Source: Corynebacterium propinquum DSM 44285
GTDB taxonomy: Bacteria > Actinomycetota > Actinomycetes > Mycobacteriales > Mycobacteriaceae
DNA length: 63,484 nt
Direction: 5' to 3'
NCBI RefSeq assembly: GCF_000375525.1
Contig: NZ_AQXC01000013.1
Coordinates: 1 to 63,484 of the forward strand
Below the pieces are notes generated by a model. It was not told where the DNA came from and did no database searches. It saw only the letters and a program-made list of their open reading frames with translations. A program made the position numbers and the translations under genes. Below are positions 9,719 through 20,885 of this stretch, piece by piece. How positions within the stretch are numbered: position 1 is the stretch's first letter; every line of letters starts with the position of its first letter.

Positions 9719-9770
9719 TCTGGGCCGCAGTATTCTGGGCCGCATCACCCGGAGCTAAATTACCCGGAGC
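9719..9770. repeat. paired short duplications after glmS stop
   Basis: TCTGGGCCGCA occurs at 9719-9729 and 9734-9744, and ACCCGGAGC at 9747-9755 and 9762-9770, both with a 15-base period. The block begins two bases after the glmS stop. It probably arose by local slippage. Confidence 0.75.
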
Positions 9771-9810
9771 CAACTAACCCGCCGTCGTCGAAAAGAGCAA
9801 GGCAGAACGC

Positions 9811-10923
9811 ATGAATATGCTGCGCACTCGCATCGATTTGGATGCCATTGCCCACAATGTCCGTGTGCTGAAGCGTGCGGCGGGGCAAGCGCAGCTGATG
9901 TGCGTCGTCAAGGCTGATGCTTATGGGCATGGTGTGGAGCGCGTGGTCCCGGTGATGGAAAAAGCTGGTGCCGATCTTTTTGGTGTGGCCACGATTGCTG
10001 AGGCCAGGCGGTTGCGCGAGCTCGGAACCGAATTGCCGATCATGGCGTGGTTGTGGGATGCAGCCAGCCCGGATGCAGCAGTCCAGGTGGCAGAAGCTCT
10101 TGCCGACGATATCCAGTTGGTGGCGTCGTCGTTGTCACATTTACGGTTGCTTGCCGACGCCAACATCCCGGCGACGATCACGCTGAAGGTAGAAACCGGG
10201 ATGCACCGCAACGGCATTGAGCCAGTGGATTGGCACCAGGCTTTTGCGCTTGCAAAAACTGCGCCTCATTTGACGGTGCGCGGGTTGATGTCGCACCTGG
10301 CGTGCGCGGACGAGCCGGACAATCCCGCGAATGCCGCGCAGCTGGAGCAGTTCCGTGATGCGATTGCGCAGGCACGTGCGGCCGGGCTGGAGGTCCCGGT
10401 CAACCATATTGCTAATTCGGCGGCTACTTTGGAATTCCCTGACGCACATTGTCAGCAGGTGCGCCCGGGTATTGCCTGTTATGGTTTGGAGCCTGCCGAC
10501 GGCTACGAGCATGATCTGCGCCCGGCGATGACGTGGGCAGCAAACGTGCTGAACGTGAAGCCGATCAGCATGGGGGAAGCAACGTCGTATGGGCTGACCT
10601 GGAGTGCAGAACAGGACAGCTACCTGGCGGTGGTGCCGTGCGGCTACGCTGATGGTTTGCCGCGTAGTGTGCAGGGGAACCTAGAGGTGGGAATTTCTGG
10701 CAAGCGTTACCGGCAGGTCGGCCGTGTGTGTATGGACCAGATTCTGGTAGATCTCGGCGAGAATCCATGGGGTGTGCAACCGGGCGACGAGGCCGTGTTG
10801 TTTGGCGAGCGCGGCATGTCTGCCACGGAGCTGGCGATTGCCACCGGCACTATTAATTATGAGATCGTGACTCGTCCGGGCGGGCGCACCGTGCGGGAGT
10901 ATGAAGGGGGAGTGCAGTTGTGA
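9811..10923 (+). CDS. alr: alanine racemase (PLP-dependent)
   Basis: Alr interconverts L- and D-alanine, supplying D-Ala for peptidoglycan. The 370 residues match the fold-type III PLP family. The PLP-binding Lys is K34 in VVKADAYGHG, and the catalytic Tyr is Y260 in ATSYGLTW. PCGYADGLPR and RVCMDQILVDLG near the C-terminal barrel are also typical. The reading frame starts MNMLRTRIDLD. It overlaps tsaE by four bases (GTGA at 10920-10923), so the two are translated together, as in mycobacteria. Confidence 0.97.
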   Translation: MNMLRTRIDLDAIAHNVRVLKRAAGQAQLMCVVKADAYGHGVERVVPVMEKAGADLFGVATIAEARRLRELGTELPIMAWLWDAASPDAAVQVAEALADDIQLVASSLSHLRLLADANIPATITLKVETGMHRNGIEPVDWHQAFALAKTAPHLTVRGLMSHLACADEPDNPANAAQLEQFRDAIAQARAAGLEVPVNHIANSAATLEFPDAHCQQVRPGIACYGLEPADGYEHDLRPAMTWAANVLNVKPISMGEATSYGLTWSAEQDSYLAVVPCGYADGLPRSVQGNLEVGISGKRYRQVGRVCMDQILVDLGENPWGVQPGDEAVLFGERGMSATELAIATGTINYEIVTRPGGRTVREYEGGVQL

Positions 10924-11444
10924 GCGATTCCGCAACACCGGAATTTTCCCAGGCAGGCAACATATTCGAGCAGCCGGGCTCGATAGAACTCGCCACCGCC
11001 GATGCCACCCGTGAGTTTGGGGCGCAACTTGGTGCCACGCTTGCTGCCGGTGACGTGGTGATTTTGTCCGGCGGGCTCGGCGCTGGAAAAACCACGCTGA
11101 CCCAAGGCATTGCGAAGGGGATGGATGTGCGCGGCCGGGTGACCAGCCCGACGTTTACGATCGCGCGTGTGCACCGGGCGCGCCGTGCCGATGCCCCCGA
11201 TTTGGTGCATGTTGATGCTTATCGATTGCTCGGTGAGTCTGCAGCCGACCCTTGGGGTGAGCTGGATGCACTCGATCTTGATACTGATTTGGAGACCTCC
11301 GTCGTCGTCGCGGAATGGGGTGCAGGCTTGGTGGAAGCGCTGACGCGGCGTTATTTGTTGGTGGAGTTGGACCGGGAAACTCTCGCGGCACAGGATCCGG
11401 AATCGGAAACCCGCATTATCACCTGGCGCTGGGCTGAGCATTAA
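10920..11444 (+). CDS. tsaE: tRNA t6A biosynthesis ATPase TsaE
   Basis: TsaE is the ATPase that drives the TsaB-TsaD complex in forming threonylcarbamoyl-adenosine on tRNA. The protein has 174 residues from a GTG start overlapping the alr stop. It has a Walker A loop GGLGAGKTTLTQG and the following conserved VTSPTFTIARVH, then HVDAYRLLGESA and VVAEWGAGL. Neighbours tsaB, rimI and tsaD confirm the pathway. A short secreted-type gene sits between tsaE and tsaB here. Confidence 0.95.
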   Translation: MSDSATPEFSQAGNIFEQPGSIELATADATREFGAQLGATLAAGDVVILSGGLGAGKTTLTQGIAKGMDVRGRVTSPTFTIARVHRARRADAPDLVHVDAYRLLGESAADPWGELDALDLDTDLETSVVVAEWGAGLVEALTRRYLLVELDRETLAAQDPESETRIITWRWAEH

Positions 11445-11479
11445 CGACCGCCTGAACACTGACGACCGGCAGAACACTG
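11444..11479. repeat. 18-bp imperfect tandem duplication at tsaE stop
   Basis: Units at 11444-11461 and 11462-11479 share ACGACCG and GAACACTG with two internal changes. The last base of the tsaE stop codon is the first base of the repeat. Confidence 0.75.
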
Positions 11480-11595
11480 CCGCTGGAACATAGCCGGAAA
11501 ACCTCGTTCGTGAAGTGTGACGGCCACGCGCTATCCTTGAAGCAGACTGCACGCCAGACTCCCATGTCTGTCTTTTATTTTTTGAAGGAGCTTGT

Positions 11596-12066
11596 ATGCC
11601 GAAAAACGGCGGAGCCATCATCGGTACCATCGTCGCGCTGTTTTGCCTAGTCTTGGCCACAATGGTCGGGGCAGCTGCGATTGCACAGGACGATTCCGCG
11701 CCGAAGGAGTCTTTTGCTGGCACGTTGCACAAGGTGGACCAGCAGGGCCTGTCGACGACTGGTATTTCGCCAGCTGATCTCTTCGGCGAGGAATGGGTTG
11801 CCGGTACTTTCGTGTGCCCAGGTGTCACGGAGCAGGAATTACTCGCTAGTGGCTTGAACCCAGCGGATTTCAACCTGGTCAATGAGGAGATCGACAAGCA
11901 CGATAACTACCTGCTGTTGGCGAAAGAGACTGGCGAATACCACGTGGAGAAGATGTCCATCCACAACGTCAATCTCTGCACCATTCCGTTGCAGGGCCCA
12001 TTCCAGACGCAAGCCATCATCCACTTGGAACAAGATGAAGAAGGCACCTGGAACTTCATTGGTTAA
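11596..12066 (+). CDS. secreted or membrane-anchored hypothetical protein
   Basis: The 156-residue protein starts with a signal-anchor-like segment (GAIIGTIVALFCLVLATMVG) ending AAAIAQDDS, which could be a cleavage site. The exported part has two Cys (FVCPGV and NLCTIPL) able to form a disulfide, and a pattern of short strands. Ribosome site AAGGAG lies at 11584-11589, seven bases from the ATG. It ends two bases before tsaB and so shares its transcript, yet nothing links it to tRNA modification. I recognise no family. Confidence 0.65.
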   Translation: MPKNGGAIIGTIVALFCLVLATMVGAAAIAQDDSAPKESFAGTLHKVDQQGLSTTGISPADLFGEEWVAGTFVCPGVTEQELLASGLNPADFNLVNEEIDKHDNYLLLAKETGEYHVEKMSIHNVNLCTIPLQGPFQTQAIIHLEQDEEGTWNFIG

Positions 12067-12068
12067 TT

Positions 12069-12881
12069 ATGTCTGCTAGTTTCCCCAGCCCGGTTCTCAC
12101 TATTGATACCTCGACGCCCACGCTGGTGACGGGTGTAGTACACACGCTTGCCGACGGCACGGTTGCCGCTACCGAGAACACCGTGGAGAACACGCGTGCG
12201 CACAACGAGCTGCTCATGCCGACGGTCTTTGAGTTGCTGGAATCTACTGGTACCAAGCTCAGTGAGCTCGCCGCGGTGGTTGTCGGCTGCGGCCCGGGGC
12301 CGTTCAGCGGTTTGCGTGTGGGCATGGCTACGGCTTCTGGCCTGGGGCATGCTTTGGGTATTCCGGTCTATGGGGTGTGCTCGCATGACGCGATTGCTTG
12401 GCGTGCACTGCATTTCATGGACACGCTGGACACTACAGATGCGCTGAATTCCACGGACACGCTGGACACTACAGATGCGCTGAATTCCACGGACACGCTG
12501 GATGCCGCTGGTGCTACGACGGGAGAGCCTTCCGGCAACGTCTTGGTTGCTACTGACGCGCGTCGTCGGGAGACATATTGGGCCACCTACTCTGGCAACC
12601 GCCGTGTGGCAGGCCCGGATGTCGGCCCAGCGGAAACCTTGCAGCCGGATGTGGACCGGGTGGTTGCTCACCCGGCAATCGCCCAGCGTCTGCCGGAGAA
12701 ATTGCAAAAGCTAGCAGCAGGCGAAGCCACTCCGGCGGTTCCCAGTGCACGTGGTCTCGTGGCAGTTGCGGATTTTGCGGCGGTACCACAACCACTCACT
12801 CCGCTGTATTTGCGCCGTCCGGATGCGAAAGAACCAGCCGCCAAGCCGGTGTCTGCGGCGTTGCGGTGGGCAGAAAACTGA
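12069..12881 (+). CDS. tsaB: t6A biosynthesis scaffold TsaB, with a repeat-expanded loop
   Basis: TsaB is the inactive TsaD paralogue that forms the heterodimer needed for t6A on tRNA. The 270 residues show the family start (VLTIDTSTPTLVTGVV), the GCGPGPFSGLRVGMATA loop, and GVCSHDAIAW. Between residues about 118 and 145 lies an insertion of 12-residue repeats (LDTTDALNSTDT twice, then a partial third) encoded by a perfect 36-bp tandem repeat. The insertion falls in a loop before VLVATDARRRETYW and should be tolerated. The stop overlaps the rimI start (ATGA). Confidence 0.93.
   Translation: MSASFPSPVLTIDTSTPTLVTGVVHTLADGTVAATENTVENTRAHNELLMPTVFELLESTGTKLSELAAVVVGCGPGPFSGLRVGMATASGLGHALGIPVYGVCSHDAIAWRALHFMDTLDTTDALNSTDTLDTTDALNSTDTLDAAGATTGEPSGNVLVATDARRRETYWATYSGNRRVAGPDVGPAETLQPDVDRVVAHPAIAQRLPEKLQKLAAGEATPAVPSARGLVAVADFAAVPQPLTPLYLRRPDAKEPAAKPVSAALRWAEN
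12419..12502. repeat. 36-bp perfect tandem repeat inside tsaB
   Basis: Two identical 36-bp copies (12419-12454, 12455-12490) are followed by the first 12 bases of a third (12491-12502). The unit starts GGACACGCTGGACACTACAG. The length is a multiple of three, so copy number can vary without breaking the frame. Confidence 0.95.
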
Positions 12882-13408
12882 TGGCTTCTGTAACCAACCC
12901 GCTGGATATAGACCAGCTGCACTTGCGTGAACTTGGTGCTGCCGACGCGCATCGGTGTGCGCAATTAGAAACCGAGTTATTTGCGGATGAAGGACCGTGG
13001 TCCGAAGCAGAATTCCGCGCGGAATTTGCCGCTGCGCATACGTTTTATCTCGGGGTAGAAGCAGTGGGTAGCCCAGAGCCGGGCAAACCTGCAGCGCGCG
13101 TGTTGGTCGGTTACGCCGGGTTGGCGCAGCTAGGCCCGAAGAATGATCCGGAATTTGAAATTCATACCATTGGTGTCGATCCACGCGCGCAACGTCGTGG
13201 TGTGGCTCGGATGCTCATGGATAATTTTTGTTACGTTGCTGACCGCACCGGGGCGCCAATTTTTCTTGAAGTACGCACCGATAACGAACCTGCCATTGCG
13301 ATGTATCGCGCCTATGGATTCGAGAATCTCGGGCTCCGGAAAAATTACTACCTGGGTGGCGGTGATGCCTATACGATGCGTCGGCCAGCCTTGGATACCA
13401 CTCATTAA
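12881..13408 (+). CDS. rimI: ribosomal-protein-alanine N-acetyltransferase-like (GNAT)
   Basis: The 175-residue protein is a GNAT acetyltransferase placed between tsaB and tsaD as in most actinobacteria. Visible elements are ETELFADEGPWSEAEFRAEF near the N-terminus, IHTIGVDPRAQRRGVARMLM (acetyl-CoA binding R-x-x-G-x-A) and FLEVRTDNEPAIAMYRAYGF. It would acetylate the N-terminal residue of ribosomal protein S18 or other proteins. The start is ATG 12881, overlapping the tsaB stop. The longer upstream open frame is out of register with tsaB and not real. Confidence 0.9.
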   Translation: MASVTNPLDIDQLHLRELGAADAHRCAQLETELFADEGPWSEAEFRAEFAAAHTFYLGVEAVGSPEPGKPAARVLVGYAGLAQLGPKNDPEFEIHTIGVDPRAQRRGVARMLMDNFCYVADRTGAPIFLEVRTDNEPAIAMYRAYGFENLGLRKNYYLGGGDAYTMRRPALDTTH

Positions 13409-13417
13409 GGACGCACA

Positions 13418-14518
13418 ATGATCATTGCTGGAATCGAATCTTCGTGTGATGAGACCGGAGTTGGCATCGTCCGCCTGCACACCGAGGAATTTGCTGCGGG
13501 TGCGGAGGCCAACAGTAACAGCGGTGCCGACGGGCAAACACACAACACCCAACCCCGGATCGAGGTGCTGGCCAATGTGGTGGCAAGTTCCATGGAGCAG
13601 CATGCGCGTTTCGGTGGCGTGGTGCCAGAGATCGCCTCGCGCGCGCACCTAGAGGCGCTGCCACAGGTGATGCAGCAAGCATTGGACGAGGCCGGAATCG
13701 ACAAGCCCGATGCCGTCGCTGCCACGATAGGCCCTGGGCTGGCGGGCGCGTTGTTGGTTGGTGTCGCAGGTGCTAAAGCCTATGCCGCTGGCTGGGACGT
13801 GCCGTTTTATGGCGTGAACCACCTGGCTGGTCATGTTGCGGTAGCGAATCTAGAAGGCGAACCACTTCCGCACGCCGTGGCCTTGCTGGTATCTGGCGGT
13901 CATACCTCGTTGCTGGAGGTCGATGATGCGAACCAGCAGTACCGGGAATTGGGTGCGACGCTGGACGACGCCGCCGGTGAGGCGTATGACAAGGTTTCGC
14001 GGTTGCTTGGCTTGGGCTATCCCGGCGGGCCGTTGATCGACAAACTGGCTCGGAAAGGGAAGGTCACGGTCGATTTCCCCCGTGGGTTGTCCCGTGCAGA
14101 AGACTTGCGCGGCGAGCACCGCTATGACTTTTCGTTTTCCGGCGTTAAGACCTCCGTCGCGCGCTTTGTCGAAAAAGCAGAGCGTAACGGCGAATCGATT
14201 AATGCGGAAGATTTATGTGCCTCGTTTCAAGAAGCCGTCTGTGATGTGCTGACGAAAAAGGCGGTCATGGCGTGTAAAGACACCGGAGCTTCCACGTTGT
14301 TGCTGGGCGGCGGCGTGGTTGCAAATTCCCGGTTGCGCGAGTTGGCGCAACGGCGTTGTGATTCTGCGGGCATCACCCTGCGTATTCCGCGGTTTGAATA
14401 TTGCACGGATAACGGTTTGATGATCGCTGCTGCGGCAGCCCAGCAGATTGCGCACGGTGCAAAGCCTGCAAGCTGGGATATAGCGACGGATCCGGCTCTG
14501 GAATTGGGTGCAGACTAG
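13418..14518 (+). CDS. tsaD: tRNA N6-adenosine threonylcarbamoyltransferase
   Basis: TsaD transfers the threonylcarbamoyl group to A37 of ANN-reading tRNAs. The 366 residues start [17 protein letters not shown]. The metal-binding His pair is in [10 protein letters not shown], and the substrate-binding ASH-fold motifs [13 protein letters not shown] and [13 protein letters not shown] follow. A short Gly/Asn-rich loop after residue 24 ([20 protein letters not shown]) lengthens it slightly. It is the last gene of the alr-tsaE-tsaB-rimI-tsaD transcript. A copy of the CTTGCCGACG word starts two bases after its stop, the only intergenic copy in the window. Confidence 0.97.
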   Translation: MIIAGIESSCDETGVGIVRLHTEEFAAGAEANSNSGADGQTHNTQPRIEVLANVVASSMEQHARFGGVVPEIASRAHLEALPQVMQQALDEAGIDKPDAVAATIGPGLAGALLVGVAGAKAYAAGWDVPFYGVNHLAGHVAVANLEGEPLPHAVALLVSGGHTSLLEVDDANQQYRELGATLDDAAGEAYDKVSRLLGLGYPGGPLIDKLARKGKVTVDFPRGLSRAEDLRGEHRYDFSFSGVKTSVARFVEKAERNGESINAEDLCASFQEAVCDVLTKKAVMACKDTGASTLLLGGGVVANSRLRELAQRRCDSAGITLRIPRFEYCTDNGLMIAAAAAQQIAHGAKPASWDIATDPALELGAD

Positions 14519-14571
14519 CCGTCGGCAAGCGAGCGGTAAGTTGCTAACGCTACGCTCAAGATAGTTGTCAC

Positions 14572-14598
14572 TTAGCACCCGGGTAGGTAGAGTGCTAA
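14572..14598. promoter_or_regulatory. CIRCE operator (HrcA-binding) upstream of groES
   Basis: The sequence TTAGCACCC, a 9-base spacer and GAGTGCTAA match the CIRCE consensus (TTAGCACTC-N9-GAGTGCTAA) with one change. HrcA bound here represses groES-groEL1 until heat shock. It lies 135 bases before the groES start. Confidence 0.92.
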
Positions 14599-14733
14599 TA
14601 GGTTGTTTGACCCACAGTTGTTCACCCGCGACGACGGCTGTGCTGGACATCCACAACCGGCACATAACAGCTTCGCGTGCTGGTCACATAGATGATCGCA
14701 CGCATTGGACCTGATTTCACGAAAGGAATCATC

Positions 14734-15027
14734 GTGGCAAACATCAAACCGCTCGAAGACAAAGTTCTGGTGCAGATCAAAGAAGCAGAAACCACCACGG
14801 CATCCGGCCTGGTTATTCCGGATTCTGCTAAGGAAAAGCCACAGGAAGCCACCGTCATCGCTGTTGGCCCAGGCCGCACCGACGACAAAGGTGAGCGCGT
14901 GAAGCCAGATGTCAACGAGGGTGACACCGTCATCTTCTCCAAGTTCGGCGGCACTGAGTTGAAGTACGACGGCCAGGAATACCTGCTGCTTTCGGCTCGT
15001 GACCTGCTGGCAGTCATCGAAAAGTAA
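14734..15027 (+). CDS. groES: co-chaperonin GroES
   Basis: GroES is the 97-residue lid of the chaperonin. The start is GTG 14734 ([20 protein letters not shown]) with a GAAAGGA site at 14721-14727; an in-frame ATG at 14692 would add 14 unrelated residues. The mobile loop region [20 protein letters not shown] and the end [15 protein letters not shown] are typical. It is 16 bases from groEL1 and shares the CIRCE-controlled promoter. Confidence 0.98.
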   Translation: MANIKPLEDKVLVQIKEAETTTASGLVIPDSAKEKPQEATVIAVGPGRTDDKGERVKPDVNEGDTVIFSKFGGTELKYDGQEYLLLSARDLLAVIEK

Positions 15028-15037
15028 GGGGGAGTAA

Positions 15038-16666
<1,629 letters not shown>

Positions 16667-17040
16667 GGCGCCGCGAATCGGCCTGCTAATAACACAGCGT
16701 TCTGTGTGATGGCCGGGTAAAGGCCGGTCGTGCCGTGGCCCCTAAACAGTGCGAATGCTAAATAGCGTGAGCGCTGTTGGGTGCGTATGACGAGAAAGCC
16801 GCCGGGAGTACTAGAAAATTATCTGGTGCTTCCGGCGGTTATGTTATCTCCGCGCACTGGCCACGATTTTTTGGGGCGAACAAGTTAGCGAATTTTCCGG
16901 TCTGAATTCAACACGTGTGCTGGTGCGGTTATAAGATAGATCGGAAGAAAAACAGCAAGAAACGGCAAGAAATAGATCACGTCGACTACAGCCACTGCCG
17001 GTGTGGCGCGAATGTGACGTCAGCGTGATGCCAATGAAAG
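16667..17040. other. groEL1-sigD intergenic region
   Basis: The 374 bases contain no convincing gene. A small hairpin (ACACAG-CGTT-CTGTGT, 16692-16707) follows groEL1, and the strong terminator hairpin is described separately. The last 170 bases presumably hold the sigD promoter, but I see no clear -35/-10 pair to name. Confidence 0.5.
16797..16842 (+). terminator. hairpin terminator after groEL1
   Basis: A 13-bp stem pairs 16799-16811 (CCGCCGGGAGTAC) with 16826-16838 (GTGCTTCCGGCGG), with two wobble pairs and a 14-base AT-rich loop, followed by TTATGTT. It is a likely intrinsic terminator for groES-groEL1, though the T-tract is short. Confidence 0.7.
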
Positions 17041-17619
17041 ATGTGGGACGTGAGCGATTCTGATGAAGAACTCGCGCGGTTGGTTCCCCAGGCAATAGAC
17101 GGGGATCGCCGCGCCATGCAGCATGTCATGCGGATTATCCACCCGCAGGTGCTGCGCTATTGTCGCGCCCGCATTGGCGGTGGGAAAACCCCAACTGCCG
17201 ACGACGTTGCCCAAGAAGTCTGCCTTGCGGTGGCGAATTCGATGGACAAATTTGTCGACCGTGGTCGGCCGTTCATGGCTTTTGTCTACGGTATTGCTTT
17301 CAATAAAGTTGCCGACGCACACCGTTTTATGGGTAAGGACCGTTTACATCCGGCGGAGGAGATGCCGGAAGAGCCGGATCTGAATCCCAGCCCGGAAGAT
17401 GCTGCATTAGAATCCGATGGTTGTAACACAGTTCGCGCGATGCTCGATACTTTAAATGACAAAGCTCGGGACATCATTATCATGCGTGTATTTGTGGGTA
17501 TGACGGCCGAGGAAACAGCGCAAGCACTGGGAAGCACTCCTGGTGCGGTGCGGGTGGCGCAGCACCGTGCGCTTGCTCAACTTCGCAAGCGTGTGGATGA
17601 AGAGAATTCAAGGGAGTGA
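17041..17619 (+). CDS. sigD: RNA polymerase sigma factor SigD (ECF type)
   Basis: The 192-residue ECF sigma factor has region 2 (MQHVMRIIHPQVLRYCRARI, then TADDVAQEVCLAVANSMDKF) and region 4 (LNDKARDIIIMRVFVGMTAE, TPGAVRVAQHRALAQLRKRV). It is SigD by synteny: it lies between groEL1 and an anti-sigma gene, before DUF5319 and guaB. In corynebacteria SigD is known to control cell-envelope and mycomembrane genes. An in-frame GTG at 17050 (MSDSDEEL) is an alternative start. The stop overlaps the candidate first GTG of the anti-sigma gene, so the pair is co-expressed. Confidence 0.93.
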   Translation: MWDVSDSDEELARLVPQAIDGDRRAMQHVMRIIHPQVLRYCRARIGGGKTPTADDVAQEVCLAVANSMDKFVDRGRPFMAFVYGIAFNKVADAHRFMGKDRLHPAEEMPEEPDLNPSPEDAALESDGCNTVRAMLDTLNDKARDIIIMRVFVGMTAEETAQALGSTPGAVRVAQHRALAQLRKRVDEENSRE

Positions 17620-17621
17620 AC

Positions 17622-18629
17622 GTGAACCGACGCGACTGGGAGAAGGACGATTTCTTCCTGGATCAGTTGTCGCAAGGGATTGATCCTTCGCAGGGGCAGG
17701 ATCCCCTCGCGGCCGCATTATTAGGTTTGCGTACCGAAATTGAATCCGAGATTTCTGCGGCCCCTGAGCTTGCCGACGCCGACCACAACGTCGTGCCACT
17801 GCACTCTGGCGGCGGCCGTTCTCGGCATCGCCTATCGCGCGCTGATGCGCGTCGTTCGCGTCGTGCCTCCCGAACAAACGGCCACGGTTCCGGCGGTGGG
17901 CTGGGCAGTGGTTCCGGCGCTGGCCGACGATTCGGCTGGGGAAGTGCACTGGTGGGGGCGGCAGCAGCCACCGCGTTGTTTGCCGTCGGCAGTGTGAGCG
18001 TTTATCACGCCACTCCGAATTCGCCGCTGTGGGGCGTGCACCAATCGTTGTTTGATGATGAAGAAGCAGCCCGCGTGGAGCTCGCCAGCACTTTGGAGCA
18101 GCTGGAGGATAGCGCTCACCGGGGTGATGAGGATGCTACTCGTCAGTTGATTGCCGAGGCTCGCACGTTGCTGGATAATCTGCGTGAGCGCAAGGAAGCT
18201 AAGCAGAATAAAGGCGCTGCGGAGGGCGCAACCGGGAAAGACGGTTCCGCGAATACTGAGGGTAAAACCACCAAGCCGAAGGCTACGGTGACTCGTGTGC
18301 GCCCGCAGCCGGAGGGCGAGTCTGAACCGCACACGGTGACAGAAACCAAAGAAGTCACCGTGACAAAGACCGTTGAACCTTCGCAACAAAACCCGCAACC
18401 TGCACCGGGCGGGAACCAGGAGCCACGCCCACGGCCATCAGCTGGTGAACAAGCCCCGCAGGCGCCACAGCCACAGCCGCAATCCCCTGGGCAGCCGCAG
18501 CCGGAATCGCAGCAGTCACAGCAGCAGGGGCAAGGGGCACATAGCCAGGGCCCGAATGACCAAGGGCAGGGTGGGCAGGAATCGCGCCCTGGAAACGACA
18601 ACACCGCCCCGGCTGGTCCAGAAAGCTAG
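17622..18629 (+). CDS. rsdA: anti-sigma-D factor RsdA
   Basis: The 335-residue membrane protein should hold SigD inactive. Its N-terminus (NRRDWEKDDFFLDQLSQGID) is the sigma-binding motif of the RsdA family. A basic Gly/Ser-rich linker leads to one membrane segment (SALVGAAAATALFAVGSVSV). After it come a helical domain (VHQSLFDDEEAARVELASTL) and a long Thr, then Pro/Gln-rich extracytoplasmic tail. Start GTG 17622 is preferred because AAGGGAG at 17610-17616 is well spaced; GTG 17616 is also in frame. The Pro/Gln tail probably reaches into the wall, and release may depend on proteolysis. Confidence 0.88.
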   Translation: MNRRDWEKDDFFLDQLSQGIDPSQGQDPLAAALLGLRTEIESEISAAPELADADHNVVPLHSGGGRSRHRLSRADARRSRRASRTNGHGSGGGLGSGSGAGRRFGWGSALVGAAAATALFAVGSVSVYHATPNSPLWGVHQSLFDDEEAARVELASTLEQLEDSAHRGDEDATRQLIAEARTLLDNLRERKEAKQNKGAAEGATGKDGSANTEGKTTKPKATVTRVRPQPEGESEPHTVTETKEVTVTKTVEPSQQNPQPAPGGNQEPRPRPSAGEQAPQAPQPQPQSPGQPQPESQQSQQQGQGAHSQGPNDQGQGGQESRPGNDNTAPAGPES

Positions 18630-18744
18630 ACCAACGGTGGGGCGGCGGAAGCCGAATGCCCAGGCTGAAAGTCGAGACCGAAGAACTCAGGCTGCGTGAT
18701 GCGTGCTGGCTCATGCGCAAAATAGCGCGCACCAGTCCAGCGCA

Positions 18745-19155
18745 CTAGTTCAGGTGTTTGCGGTTCAAGCCGTCGTAAAAGCCAACCGCGTATTCCCACG
18801 GGGTGTAGCGGTCAGTATTTGGCTGCGCGGACGGCTCATGCACAGGCGCTAGTTCACCGTCGAGGGTGGAACGCATATTCGCGGCCATGATGTCCCAGTC
18901 ATAGTAGTGCTGTTCTTCGCAGTCTTCGCAGATGAAAAATATGCCATCGATGCCGAATTGCGGCAGGATTTTTGCCATGCCGCGTACCATGCGTAGGTCC
19001 TGTTCCAGCATGATGCGTTCTTCGTCGGAAAGCTCCGGCATGGGCTCGTCAGCGTCGAGGAACGACGCCGGATCGTTCGGATCATCGGCGAAGGGGTCGC
19101 GGGGCATATTCGAGTCAAAGTCCACATAGCACAGACTATTGTCAAAACCACTCAT
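18745..19155 (-). CDS. DUF5319 family conserved actinobacterial protein
   Basis: The 136-residue acidic protein contains MPRDPFADDPNDPASFLDAD, the helical LSDEERIMLEQDLRMVRGMA, and a CxxC knuckle in FICEDCEEQHYYDWDIM. The family is conserved between sigD/rsdA and guaB across Actinobacteria; its function is unknown. The chosen start ATG 19155 follows a GGGGGAA site with seven bases of spacing. A later ATG at 19107 gives the conserved core only. The CxxC may bind zinc (inference). Confidence 0.85.
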   Translation of the reverse strand: MSGFDNSLCYVDFDSNMPRDPFADDPNDPASFLDADEPMPELSDEERIMLEQDLRMVRGMAKILPQFGIDGIFFICEDCEEQHYYDWDIMAANMRSTLDGELAPVHEPSAQPNTDRYTPWEYAVGFYDGLNRKHLN

Positions 19156-19280
19156 ATTCAATTCCCCCGGCTAGCCCTTTCGCTGATAAAGCAACTACGA
19201 TGTGAATACAGAGATGTGACTACAGAGTTGACACTAGATAGCTGCATTCGACGGCTAGCTATGGCTGATTACCGGTCTGA

Positions 19281-20831
<1,551 letters not shown>

Positions 20832-20885
20832 AGCTACCTCGAGAAGCTCACGCATAACGTTTGTCGTTATAGGAAGGTTTATTCA

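Noticed and set aside
10857..11897. 346-codon minus-strand frame over tsaE
   Set aside because: Lies antisense to tsaE and the secreted-protein gene; Ser/Arg/Pro-rich with no family features.
12578..12880. Upstream extension of the rimI reading frame
   Set aside because: It overlaps tsaB in another frame, is low in family similarity, and the ATGA overlap at 12881 gives a normal-length GNAT protein.
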